Assembly: GCA_910575545.1 (NCBI GenBank)
Contig: CAJTFH010000017.1
Span: forward strand, 1-64,000
DNA from: Bacteroidales bacterium
Lineage (GTDB): Bacteria > Bacteroidota > Bacteroidia > Bacteroidales > Muribaculaceae
Direction of reading: 5' to 3'
DNA: 64,000 bases
The notes under the pieces: model-generated
Databases searched by the model: none
What the model was told of the DNA's origin: nothing
The model's input: the letters and a program-made list of their open reading frames with translations, nothing else
Translations under genes and position numbers: made by a program
Shown: in pieces, positions 56,676-64,000 of the stretch
Layout: every line of letters starts with the position of its first letter
Position numbering within the stretch: the stretch's first letter is position 1

Positions 56676-57434
56676 TCATTTTATAATCCGCAGTCCGTTC
56701 CAGTTGAGTATCAGCATACCTACCTGATTCTGCATGACTTTCATGTTGGCCCAGCCCTCCGGGTCTATTGCGAAAAACAGGTCATCTTTTGTGGCGTACT
56801 GAGCCATAGCCATCATAGCCTGAACCTTGTAGCGGATTTCGAGAAGGTCGGTGTAGATTTTGTTGGCTACCGTCAGTCGGTCGTAGCGGTCAAGGAGATT
56901 ATATCCGTCGCTCTTGGTCTCGGCGGTAGCCTGGCCTTTGAGGGGATTCTGAACCTTGCCGTTGTTGACTATGTTGATGAAGTCGGCCACAAGCTGCTGT
57001 GTCTGGGCCGTGAGGTTGCCGAGTTCGTTAAGACATAGTGCCTTGTTGGTGAACTTGGCTTTGCTTACGGTCTTTACCAGCTCCGGCACGCTCTTAACTA
57101 TGTCGAAGGCACACAGTCCTATCTCCACATAATATTTGCTCTCGGTGCCGAAGCCTGAGATATTCTCCATAGTCACCTTGTAGAGTTCGGTGATGGTAGC
57201 CATGCTCACGGTGTATTGCTCCAGCTTGTTCTGCTTTGCGGATATGGAGTCGAGCCTTTTGTTGTGCTGATCCTCTATGGCTTTCTGCGATGCGAGATTG
57301 GTTGTCACCGCTTTCAGGCAGTACGGGTCAATCACCACTTTCCATGCCGAGGCTGTGCCGAAAAAGAACGTCACGCAGATAATCAGCATGATATTACGCA
57401 TGGCGTATTGTGAATTATGTTTTGGATTTACCAT
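56676..57434 (-). CDS. Secreted transfer protein (TraI-position, VirB5-like)
   Basis: A 252-residue protein. ATG 57434 overlaps the traG stop (ATGGTAA), but a start at 57401 (MRNIMLIICVTFFFGTASA) gives a better signal peptide. The body is helical (KLEQYTVSMATITELYKVTM), and the end has DLFFAIDPEGWANMKVMQNQ and NWNGLRIIK, shared with the protein at 36569-37303. It lies right after traG, the place of traI in related operons. A pilus-tip or VirB5 role is inferred. Confidence 0.65.
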   Translation of the reverse strand: MVNPKHNSQYAMRNIMLIICVTFFFGTASAWKVVIDPYCLKAVTTNLASQKAIEDQHNKRLDSISAKQNKLEQYTVSMATITELYKVTMENISGFGTESKYYVEIGLCAFDIVKSVPELVKTVSKAKFTNKALCLNELGNLTAQTQQLVADFINIVNNGKVQNPLKGQATAETKSDGYNLLDRYDRLTVANKIYTDLLEIRYKVQAMMAMAQYATKDDLFFAIDPEGWANMKVMQNQVGMLILNWNGLRIIK

Positions 57435-58978
57435 AGCGACATTACTTTCTGTTGTTGGTTGACCTTACGGGCAAAATCAAGATATTTGGATATTCCGGCT
57501 CTCTTGCGGTCGGCCTCGATGTTGGTTATCGCCTCCTGCATGGTGCCGTAATGACGGAGGTATATTTTAAGAGCCTCTTTCTCGGCCCGCTCGGTGGTGT
57601 AGGCCCAGTAACATTCCGGCGGCTCCTCGACGCCATAGACATCGGAGTTCTGGCCACGGCATATCCACACCTCTTTGAAGTAGTTGCGTCCCTCCTTGTT
57701 ATTGAGGGCGTTGACTGTGAATATCTGCTGTTTCTGAATAGGTGTCAGTCCGAGTATGGCCGCTATGTCGTTGTACCTGTCCTTGAACTTCGACTGGTCG
57801 AGCAATATCTTCACATCGGAGTTGTTGATTATCGCCTCCTTTACGATGGGAGAGTCTATCACATCGTTAAGCTCCTGCGTCACCACACCGGCTATGCCGT
57901 GGAATTTGCGGACGGTCTTATACAGGAACTTTATGTACTCCGCCATAGTGGGCGAGGCTATCGCTTTCCATGCCTCCTCGATTATCAGGGCCTTGCGTCC
58001 TTTCTTGATACGCATTTTCTGGAGAAACACGTCCATGATTATCAGCACAACGATAGGGAAAAGCACCGGGTCATCTTTAATCTTGTCGATTTCAAAGACT
58101 ATGAAACGCTCGTCGAAAAGATTGGTGTCAAGGTCGGAGTTGAGAGTAACCTCCAGCTCGCCGCCACGGTAGAACTGTTTGAGGATAGCGGCGAAGTCGC
58201 GTATGTCGAAATGTATCTTCTCCAGCGATGTGATCTGCGGTATCCGTTCAAGGGCGAACTCGTAGTAGCTGTTGAAGGAGAGCGACGGCACTTTGAGGCG
58301 GCGTTTCTGCTCCTCCATGTGGTCTATTTGCTTGTCAATCTTCATCAGCATAGAGGTCTCATGCAGCTCTTTCTTATACACCTCAATCTTTGAGGCCGCT
58401 TTCTCTTTTTCAGCCTCGGTAGTTGCGCGGTCAACAATCATGGCCCGCAGTGCCCGGCACTGGCGGATAATCTTGTTGCGCCGTTCCTCCGAAGGGAGTA
58501 TGAGGGCGCGGACGCTTGTCTTTGTTTCCGGCTCAGGGGAGTTTATCTGTTCCTCGATGTCGCGCATATCGGTGGCGAACTTCTCGTAGTCGTCCTCCAT
58601 CTTGGCCGCCACGAGCAATTTCTGGCGCAGGCCCTCACGCTCCGTGTCGGAAAATGAGGTGAACGGATTGAAATACGCCTCGTAATATTCCACTATGGTC
58701 TGGTTGACAAGCATATCCTCAATCTTGGAGGGAGCCTCGTTGCCTTTGAAAATCAGGAATATCAGCGATTTGAGAAAATTCTTCTTCTCCCCGAAGTTCT
58801 GCTCATATTCCTCGCGTGTCACCTTAAACGGGTTCATGGAGATAGGCTTCTCCTTTGAGTATGAGATGTATGTGCCGCCGAAATAACCGCAAATGCCCTC
58901 GTAAGAGTCGCCGGTATCGACCATCACGACATCGGTGTTCTGCTCCAGCAACTGTCTTACCACACTGTTCATGTGGAA
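57428..58978 (-). pseudogene. traG: TraG (VirB4-like ATPase), N-terminally truncated
   Basis: The frame gives 514 residues from ATG 58972, starting FHMNSVVRQLLEQNTDVVM if read two codons further up. In complete TraG this follows GPSGSGKS of the Walker A, so the sequence starts exactly inside that motif. Upstream the frame reads QFNR and meets a stop at 58991-58993. The C-terminal half with Walker B (KALIIEEAWKAIA, about 335) and the RecA core remains. Normal TraG has about 800 residues. Without the P-loop lysine the protein cannot bind ATP, so the channel is probably not powered by this copy. A second copy outside the window cannot be excluded. Confidence 0.85.
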
Positions 58979-59492
58979 GCGGTTAAATTGTTATGTGTCA
59001 GTGTTTAATAGCATTAAACGGTACGTCCGAGAACCAAAAATCCTATGTGTGGGCTAAAAATGACGTGCCGTAACCGAAGAAAGTGTGTTTCAGTGCGTTA
59101 GGTAGTGTTGATACAATATTACGGAAACTTTGTCAAAGAGTGGTATTTCTTAACTATTTTATATTTTACTTTACAATCTTTAACCGTGTATTTGGGGCTG
59201 TTTTTTGCTATTGGTACTTCCAAAATGGCTGTCCGCACTTGTCAGCGTATCAAAATCGGGTCGAGGGGTTTCCCCTTGCAAGGGTGTTTTCGGAGGTCGA
59301 ATGTCCGACAAAAACACATCTTGCAGAGGCTATCGAACACCAACTTTGCCAATGTCGGATTTAATCACACTGAAAAGTAGGCTAATACGTTGATATGTCT
59401 GATTTTTGATGTATCTTTGCATTTGAAATCAAACGCTTATCCCCAAATGGCAAAAATCAAAGTTCAGAATATGAATATAAAAATAGAATTAA
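58979..59492. other. Deletion/insertion junction with oriT-like hairpins
   Basis: A gene-free region of about 510 nt that replaces the traG N-terminus. AGGGG/TTT/CCCCT (59264-59276), the palindrome CCCTTGCAAGGG (59273-59284) and GTCG...CGAC (59296-59309) lie close together before ACAAAAACACATCTTGC, which looks like the nic-region surroundings between tra and mob genes of Bacteroides elements. No relaxase match was made. Promoter elements for the next gene are at 59390-59419. Confidence 0.35.
59390..59419 (+). promoter_or_regulatory. Promoter of the Imm32-like/macro gene pair
   Basis: TTG at 59390-59392 and TATCTTTG at 59412-59419, 19 nt apart, form a Bacteroidota promoter 73 nt before the ATG at 59493. 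Confidence 0.55.
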
Positions 59493-59750
59493 ATGAAAGT
59501 CTCATTAGATGTTCCGAACTATTCCATTGATACCGGAATGACACTCAAATGGGAAGGTAACTTCAAAATTAAGGTCTCCGATATGAATGGGAGTATCTTA
59601 ATTGAAGCAAATACTGATGGGTTAGTTTCTTTGGCAAATCACTTGCTAAATTTATCTCAATCATCGGTTCAGACAGGAACTCACCTTCACTTTGATGAGA
59701 ATAACTCTCTTGAAGATGGGTCTTTAGATTTAATAATCGAAAAGATTTAA
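59493..59750 (+). CDS. Imm32-like immunity protein
   Basis: An 85-residue acidic protein (MKVSLDVPNYSIDTGMTLKW). The C-terminal half reads IEANTDGLVSLANHLLNLSQ, then GTHLHFDENNSLEDGSLDL and IIEKI, as in Imm32-type immunity proteins of polymorphic toxin systems (GLxxLAxxLxxLA ... HxHxDxxxxLEDGSxELIIEK). The partner toxin is absent, so it is an orphan immunity gene. The family call is from memory of the pattern. Confidence 0.6.
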   Translation: MKVSLDVPNYSIDTGMTLKWEGNFKIKVSDMNGSILIEANTDGLVSLANHLLNLSQSSVQTGTHLHFDENNSLEDGSLDLIIEKI

Positions 59751-59825
59751 TTCCAAGACGTCAGTTTATAAGAGCGTGTTGGAGAGTGGTGATAAGGATA
59801 ATAAACTTTTGAAATAAACCTCACG

Positions 59826-60296
59826 ATGATTAAATATATTGAGAAAGGTGATATATTCAATATCAGTGGCGTAAGCAGCTATGCCCACGGATGCAACTGT
59901 GCCGGAGCGATGGGTAAAGGAATTGCCTTGCAATTTCGTAGTAAATACCCGGAAATGTATTCGGAATATAAAGCGATGTGCAAAGATGGAATTTACAAGC
60001 CTGGTGATGTTTTCGATTACAATTATGGAGACGGACACATATATAATCTTGGCACACAGGCTACATGGAGAACAAGAGCACGGATAGAATATATCGAGCA
60101 GTCGGTTAAAGCAATGCTTGAATTGGCTGTGAGGGAAAATGTGACAAAAATTGCTCTCCCTGCGATTGGGGCCGGATTGGGTGGCTTGAAATGGGATGAT
60201 GTGAAAGATGTTCTGAATAGAGTGTCTGCCGATTATCCAACCATCGACTTATATGTTGTGGAAGCCTACCAAAGCAACATCCCCATATCCGAATAA
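59826..60296 (+). CDS. DarG/TARG1-like macro-domain protein
   Basis: A 156-residue stand-alone macro domain. The ligand-binding motifs are AHGCNCAGAMGKGIALQFRS (about 18-37) and ALPAIGAGLGGLKWDDV (about 116-132), with the catalytic-loop phrase TQATWRTRARIEYIE between. This is the TARG1/DarG type that removes ADP-ribose from DNA or proteins, the antitoxin part of DarTG. No darT gene lies near it. It is 75 nt after the Imm32-like gene in the same direction. Complete by length for a lone domain. Confidence 0.85.
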   Translation: MIKYIEKGDIFNISGVSSYAHGCNCAGAMGKGIALQFRSKYPEMYSEYKAMCKDGIYKPGDVFDYNYGDGHIYNLGTQATWRTRARIEYIEQSVKAMLELAVRENVTKIALPAIGAGLGGLKWDDVKDVLNRVSADYPTIDLYVVEAYQSNIPISE

Positions 60297-60405
60297 TTGG
60301 ATTCCAAGTATTTTCAACCCATAAAATGAGATGGTTACAGCCGTGAGGTACAATAGGGGAACAAAAGACTTTATTTATTGTAGAAATAAGCTATCAATGA
60401 GACAA

Positions 60406-60442
60406 TGGGCTTTAACGCACTGCGAAAGTACGGTAAAGCCCA
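60406..60442 (-). terminator. Hairpin terminator
   Basis: TGGGCTTTA (60406-60414) pairs perfectly with TAAAGCCCA (60434-60442). It lies just downstream of the minus-strand lipoprotein gene, and serves also as the end of the plus-strand pair before it. No T-run is clear. Confidence 0.5.
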
Positions 60443-60463
60443 CTATGCGGAAAAAACGTAAAG

Positions 60464-60967
60464 TTAATGTTCGTAGATACCCATTGAAATAGACCATTTG
60501 GCATCGGCAGGAATACGGCGGACAAGAATTGCACTACGCAAGTATGTGAAATTCTCAATTTCGCCGTCCACATATTCCGAGTCCTTAATACGGTCATAAG
60601 TGGTGTTGAATTGATAGCGTTCTTCCCAATTATCGTAACACCAACTGTACTGATATGTGACAATATCACCTAAGATAAGTTGATATACAATAACAAGAGA
60701 ATACTCAGAGAAGTTTATGTTAGCTCTCACAAAATCCTCAGTACTGAAATGACTGTCTTCGGGCAATTCACCTATTGAATTGACAATAAATAATTTATCC
60801 TTATATTCGGCAAAGTCTTTGAGTTCCGACAATTTTACAGGCATAGTTTGTGTATTGAATTGTCGATGAATAGTAAGTGGTGTATATTCAGGCTCTCTGT
60901 CCTCTTTGTTGCAAGATGTCAATAAAGCAACAGTGAGCAGGATAAGGATGTTGAGTATTTGCTTCAT
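60464..60967 (-). CDS. Small lipoprotein
   Basis: A 167-residue lipoprotein from ATG 60967 (MKQILNILILLTVALLTSC, lipobox LTSC); the frame extends further but without a signal. The mature part has YTPLTIHRQFNTQTMPVKL, then EYSLVIVYQLILGDIVTYQYS. It is a single gene on the minus strand inside the cargo island. No family found; a beta-sandwich fold is possible. Confidence 0.6.
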   Translation of the reverse strand: MKQILNILILLTVALLTSCNKEDREPEYTPLTIHRQFNTQTMPVKLSELKDFAEYKDKLFIVNSIGELPEDSHFSTEDFVRANINFSEYSLVIVYQLILGDIVTYQYSWCYDNWEERYQFNTTYDRIKDSEYVDGEIENFTYLRSAILVRRIPADAKWSISMGIYEH

Positions 60968-61080
60968 AGTGAGTCGATTTTGTTTGCAATAATAACGGCA
61001 AAACTTGCTAAATATTGCTATCCTCATGCTCAAAAAAATGCTATATACCGCATTGTATGAACAAGTGCAAACATCACCGT

Positions 61081-61218
61081 CTCATACCTCTACGTTGTAG
61101 CTGTTCAAGATCCTCCATGACAGCAGGGAAAGAAGAAGTGAGGCGGTCGAGTTCCTTGCAACCTTTGTCAAATTCCTTGTCGGTTCGGAACGGTCGGGCG
61201 AATATCTTGACAAAATGG
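61081..61218. repeat. Duplicate of the relaxase 3' end
   Basis: 61081-61218 matches 62545-62682 over 138 nt with about ten changes (e.g. CTTGCAACC against CTTGCAGCC). The right copy is the end of the relaxase gene. The left copy is an orphan remnant outside any gene. They flank the lipoprotein-TonB-WG gene at 61297-62532 as direct repeats, which suggests the gene came in by recombination at this end or by insertion with duplication. Confidence 0.75.
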
Positions 61219-61296
61219 ACTATTATTGCTTTCCTATATTTTATCACAGATACAACAAACAGCTACATATCTGCGTTTTAATAAAAAAACAATCAT

Positions 61297-62532
61297 ATGG
61301 AAATATCAAGAGTTACGATGATAGTGGCATTTGCCATATTATTGCTAAGTGGTTGTTCCAAATCATATAAAAATGCTGTATCGTATGGTGGGACAGGCTA
61401 TACGGAGCAAAAGCACAAGGAAGAAAATTTAGCTTCTGATGAAGAAGGGGCGGTGCAAGAGCCAGCATGGACTTATTTTGAAAGGTTGTCATATCTGTTT
61501 GGAGCAGACTCAACGTGTGTAGGAATGACCGATGAAATGAATTTTCCGGAATGGTATTCAGGTTGTTTTGTGAATGATAGGAACAGACTTACCATAAATG
61601 TAGTCGGAGATACTGTCGAAATCCGCGAAGCTCTTTCTCAACAGCTCGGAGGAAATGAATTCGATTTGGGTATTGGTGTGTGTTCAATCAAAGAGCAAAT
61701 TAAGACAACACAACTCTTAAGGGAAGCTATCGCGAAAAAATATGATGGAGACCTTACTTTTGGAGCCAAATCGGATGGCTCAATAGATGTGTGTCTGCAA
61801 GGGAACAACGACTCTATCATATCCAAATTCAAGAGAGATGTATTCGATTCCCATATTCTGCGTTTCACGTTATCTGATAAGGTCGGAATTGTAGAATTGA
61901 TGAATCGAGAGACAAACAACAGTCAGGATGAAATATACTCAGAGCATGAGACCACTCCACAGTTTCCCGGAGGTGACACTGCGATGCTGTCGTATATCTA
62001 TGATAATCTGAAATATCCGCAGGATGCTTATGACAAAAACATACAGGGGCGCGTAGTGCTACAATTCCTTGTCCGCAAAACAGGAGAAATAGATTCCGTA
62101 AAAATAGTAAGAGAAAAAGATCCATCTCTTGATGCGGAAGCATTGAGGTTGGTTTCGGGTTTTCCGCGATTTATGCCTGCAACACTCGACCTTTTGCCTG
62201 TGGATAAATGGTTGGCACTTCCCATAAAATTCAATAAAGCCGATTATGATGAAAGGCAAAGCAAACTTTATCCCGCTTTCCATTTTGATAATGGCGATGA
62301 TTATGTGGTGGATGGTATGTACCGCATAGTTGATGAACAGGGTCGGATTGGATATGCCGATGAGAAGGGAAACACCGTCATCGCTCCACGGTTCAAGTGT
62401 GCGTTTCCTTTTGAGAATGGCAAAGCGAAAGTGGCTGATACCGGAGAAAACAGGCAATATGATGCGGAACACAGTTACTGGGAGAGTGACGGTTGGTATT
62501 ATATCGACAAGACAGGTCGGAAAATAGACTGA
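61297..62532 (+). CDS. Lipoprotein with TonB C-terminal domain and WG repeat
   Basis: A 411-residue lipoprotein (lipobox LSGC near residue 20). Residues about 50-205 are not recognised. From about 220, TPQFPGGDTAMLSYIYDNLK, KNIQGRVVLQFLVRKTGEID and DAEALRLVSGFPRFMPA are a TonB C-terminal domain. The tail (about 325-411; FDNGDDYVVDGMYRIVDEQ, GRIGYADEKGNTVIAPRF, SDGWYYIDKTGRKID) is a WG repeat like that at 28763-29773. TonB domains usually belong to membrane energy transducers; here there is no anchor helix but a lipid. So it might bind receptors without giving energy. Confidence 0.75.
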   Translation: MEISRVTMIVAFAILLLSGCSKSYKNAVSYGGTGYTEQKHKEENLASDEEGAVQEPAWTYFERLSYLFGADSTCVGMTDEMNFPEWYSGCFVNDRNRLTINVVGDTVEIREALSQQLGGNEFDLGIGVCSIKEQIKTTQLLREAIAKKYDGDLTFGAKSDGSIDVCLQGNNDSIISKFKRDVFDSHILRFTLSDKVGIVELMNRETNNSQDEIYSEHETTPQFPGGDTAMLSYIYDNLKYPQDAYDKNIQGRVVLQFLVRKTGEIDSVKIVREKDPSLDAEALRLVSGFPRFMPATLDLLPVDKWLALPIKFNKADYDERQSKLYPAFHFDNGDDYVVDGMYRIVDEQGRIGYADEKGNTVIAPRFKCAFPFENGKAKVADTGENRQYDAEHSYWESDGWYYIDKTGRKID

Positions 62533-62537
62533 ACATA

Positions 62538-63998
62538 TCATCGCCTCATACTCCTGCGATGTGGCTGTTCAAGATCCTCCATGACAGCAGGGAAAGAAGA
62601 AGTGAGGCGGTCGAGTTCCTTGCAGCCTTTGTCAAATTCCTTGTCGGTCAGAAACGGTCGGGCGAACACCTTGACAAAATGGGCGTTTGATTTCGGGTCA
62701 TCACGATCGAGTGCGAGCCATGACACAATCGCCTCCTTATGCTCGCGTGTGAAAGTCTTGTATGCTAAAACCCTTGCGAACTGAATGAGGGCGCGGACAG
62801 CCTTTTCAAGTTTCTCGCCGAGCAACCGCAACATCGCCTCCATCTGAGCAAGCAGCGTGTCTTTCTCACGCTTCAGATTGTCTATGATATGGCGGTTGTT
62901 ACTCTCCAGCTCTCGGTATCGGGCGGAGAGGTTCTGCAACTTGACTTGGAGGGAAGATAATTCACGGCTGTGCGATGCGTTCAACTCCCGGATTTCGGTC
63001 AGATGTTCCTCGGTCTTGTCCTCGATGGTCTGACGCACCTGCCTCTGCACCATCATCGGGATTTTAGCCACCTGTGCCTCCATCTTAGCTACGGCAAACT
63101 GCATATCCTTGTTCTCGGCTGTCAGCCGTGCGTTCTCTTTCTCAATCTCCGCATATTTACCTTTGCCGAAAAGATTTGCCACACCGCTCATGAGTGCGCT
63201 GCCGCTCTCCTCGTCAAGAGCCTTTTTCTTCTCCTTGCGCTGTTGTTCAAGTTCTTCGATAGACTTCTCAGCAGCCATCGCCTGCAATTCAAGTTGCTCG
63301 TTACGGCTTTCAAGCACGGCGTTCTCAGCCGTGAGCCGTTGGTTGTTCTCTCGCGCTTTCCGCTCCTTGTACTCTATGGCACTCAGCCCCTCTATGCCGG
63401 AGTCCTCTTTGGGAGTGCCGCGTTCCATGCCGAGACTTTCGGCAAGCACTGTCTGCATTTCCTTACAGTCGTTGGCATCGAGTTTGACGCTCTTTCCTGT
63501 CTCGTGGTTCATCCAATCGACAATGATGTGGGCGTGATGGTTCGGCAGCAGATCATCGGTCAGAGGGTCGGCATGACCCTCGTCATGGTGGAGGTCGATG
63601 CTTATGACGGAGATACCCTTGTCGGCGAGCCATTTCACGAACAGGTCAAAATCCTCTATGCGCGTGTCCGGCTTGATGGGAGGGCAACCCTCGCGGATAG
63701 CCGAACTGCCCGACCGCTTCCGCTTCTTTCCTGTCTTGCGGTCAGTATATTCCACATCCTTGCACTGCATGGCGCGTCCGGTCTTTTGCTTGACAAGCAC
63801 CTTGAGGTCTTCAAGCAGCTCCGGCAGAGGCTTTGTGTAGGACGGACTGCGCCACGTCACATTGAGGTGGCGGTGTTCGTCCCAGAAGTATGTCTGCCCG
63901 AACTTTCGGGCAACAGCCTCGCAATAGGCTCTGTCGCGGCGATTGTGCGCCTCGGCAGTGCCTACGTTGCAGGGCTTGAATTTAATTCCGGTTTTCAT
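62538..63998 (-). CDS. MobV/Pre-like relaxase
   Basis: A 486-residue mobilisation protein. The first 25 residues (MKTGIKFKPCNVGTAEAHNR) and the HIS-rich part SIDLHHDEGHADPLTDD, then LPNHHAHIIVDWM (His triad about 142-160) fit the MobV/Pre-type relaxase. From about 210 to 420 it is a coiled coil (NNQRLTAENAVLESRNEQLE), and the end is basic. It would nick oriT and lead the strand to the coupling protein. Upstream sequence, where oriT is expected, is mostly outside the window. Its last 138 nt also exist at 61081-61218. Confidence 0.75.
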   Translation of the reverse strand: MKTGIKFKPCNVGTAEAHNRRDRAYCEAVARKFGQTYFWDEHRHLNVTWRSPSYTKPLPELLEDLKVLVKQKTGRAMQCKDVEYTDRKTGKKRKRSGSSAIREGCPPIKPDTRIEDFDLFVKWLADKGISVISIDLHHDEGHADPLTDDLLPNHHAHIIVDWMNHETGKSVKLDANDCKEMQTVLAESLGMERGTPKEDSGIEGLSAIEYKERKARENNQRLTAENAVLESRNEQLELQAMAAEKSIEELEQQRKEKKKALDEESGSALMSGVANLFGKGKYAEIEKENARLTAENKDMQFAVAKMEAQVAKIPMMVQRQVRQTIEDKTEEHLTEIRELNASHSRELSSLQVKLQNLSARYRELESNNRHIIDNLKREKDTLLAQMEAMLRLLGEKLEKAVRALIQFARVLAYKTFTREHKEAIVSWLALDRDDPKSNAHFVKVFARPFLTDKEFDKGCKELDRLTSSFPAVMEDLEQPHRRSMRR

Positions 63999-64000
63999 AA

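Noticed and set aside
57452-58393. 313-codon plus-strand frame opposite traG
   Set aside because: Antisense to the conserved VirB4 core with no motif of its own.
61015-61281. 88-codon frame over the duplicate relaxase end
   Set aside because: It reads the antisense of a relaxase remnant; the same frame occurs at 62581 inside the intact relaxase gene.
1-64000. CRISPR arrays, rRNA genes and complete tRNA genes
   Set aside because: No regularly spaced repeats, rRNA core phrases or cloverleaf were seen; only the 15-base tRNA-Leu-like end at 6370.

Overview
The window is most of one integrated conjugative element (ICE) of a gut-type Bacteroidales bacterium, plus a few kilobases of accessory DNA on its left. 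The taxonomic call rests on the Bacteroidota promoter form (TTG, about 19-20 nt, TAnnTTTG) in front of several genes, on a Bacteroidales TraJ-TraO type IV secretion operon, on tet(Q), on GLPGLI and TonB-dependent outer-membrane proteins, and on many lipoproteins. The exact genus cannot be told from this window. No rRNA gene, complete tRNA gene or CRISPR array was seen.

Layout. 0-6.3 kb: the tail of an ISAs1-like transposase, a RepA-like ATPase and a primase-like protein (replication genes of another small element), then small lipoprotein and secreted-protein genes behind a promoter and a long rod-shaped RNA fold. 6.37-8.05 kb: the probable left end of the ICE, with a tRNA-Leu-3'-like sequence, four GGAGGAC boxes and a tyrosine recombinase. 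8.1-13.1 kb: a three-gene XRE-peptidase/PIN module, then HTH and helicase-loader genes. 13.1-20.1 kb (minus strand): small ICE proteins interrupted by tet(Q), with a ~680 bp direct repeat at 15.1-15.8 and 20.1-20.75 kb bracketing the tet(Q) segment. 20.8-28.7 kb (plus): a tightly coupled operon of two lipoproteins, two GLPGLI proteins and two TonB-dependent receptors. 28.8-35.2 kb: a WG-repeat lipoprotein, a ParB-like protein (minus) and a DKNYY lipoprotein/small membrane protein operon. 35.2-42.1 kb (minus): the accessory transfer block (histone H1-like protein, zinc ribbons, TOPRIM primase, ArdC-zincin, DUF3945/DUF4099 proteins). 42.1-46.0 kb (plus): a peptidoglycan hydrolase, an AbiL/RloAB-type defence pair and lipoproteins, one of them broken. 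46-59 kb (minus): HU, TraX, the VirD4-like coupling protein, a YafQ-type toxin-antitoxin (plus), then traO, N, M, L, K, J, three further secreted transfer proteins and traG. 59-64 kb: a cargo island (Imm32-like, DarG-like macro domain, lipoproteins, a TonB-WG fusion), then a MobV-like relaxase.

How it works together. The integrase moves the element; the relaxase, coupling protein and Tra channel would transfer it; TOPRIM, helicase-loader and ParB-like genes handle its DNA; tet(Q) gives tetracycline resistance under translational attenuation (a Met-Arg-Gln leader peptide is visible); AbiL, two toxin-antitoxin-like modules and orphan immunity genes defend or stabilise it. The outer-membrane operon is surface cargo.

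The main oddities are these. traG, the VirB4 ATPase, begins exactly inside its Walker A motif, so its N-terminal half and the expected traE/traF genes are missing from this position. A 138 bp duplicate of the relaxase 3' end flanks the TonB-WG gene. Two ~120 nt rod-shaped RNA folds share topology but not sequence and lie before unrelated lipoprotein genes. A family of 5' leaders carries a hairpin with compensatory base changes.
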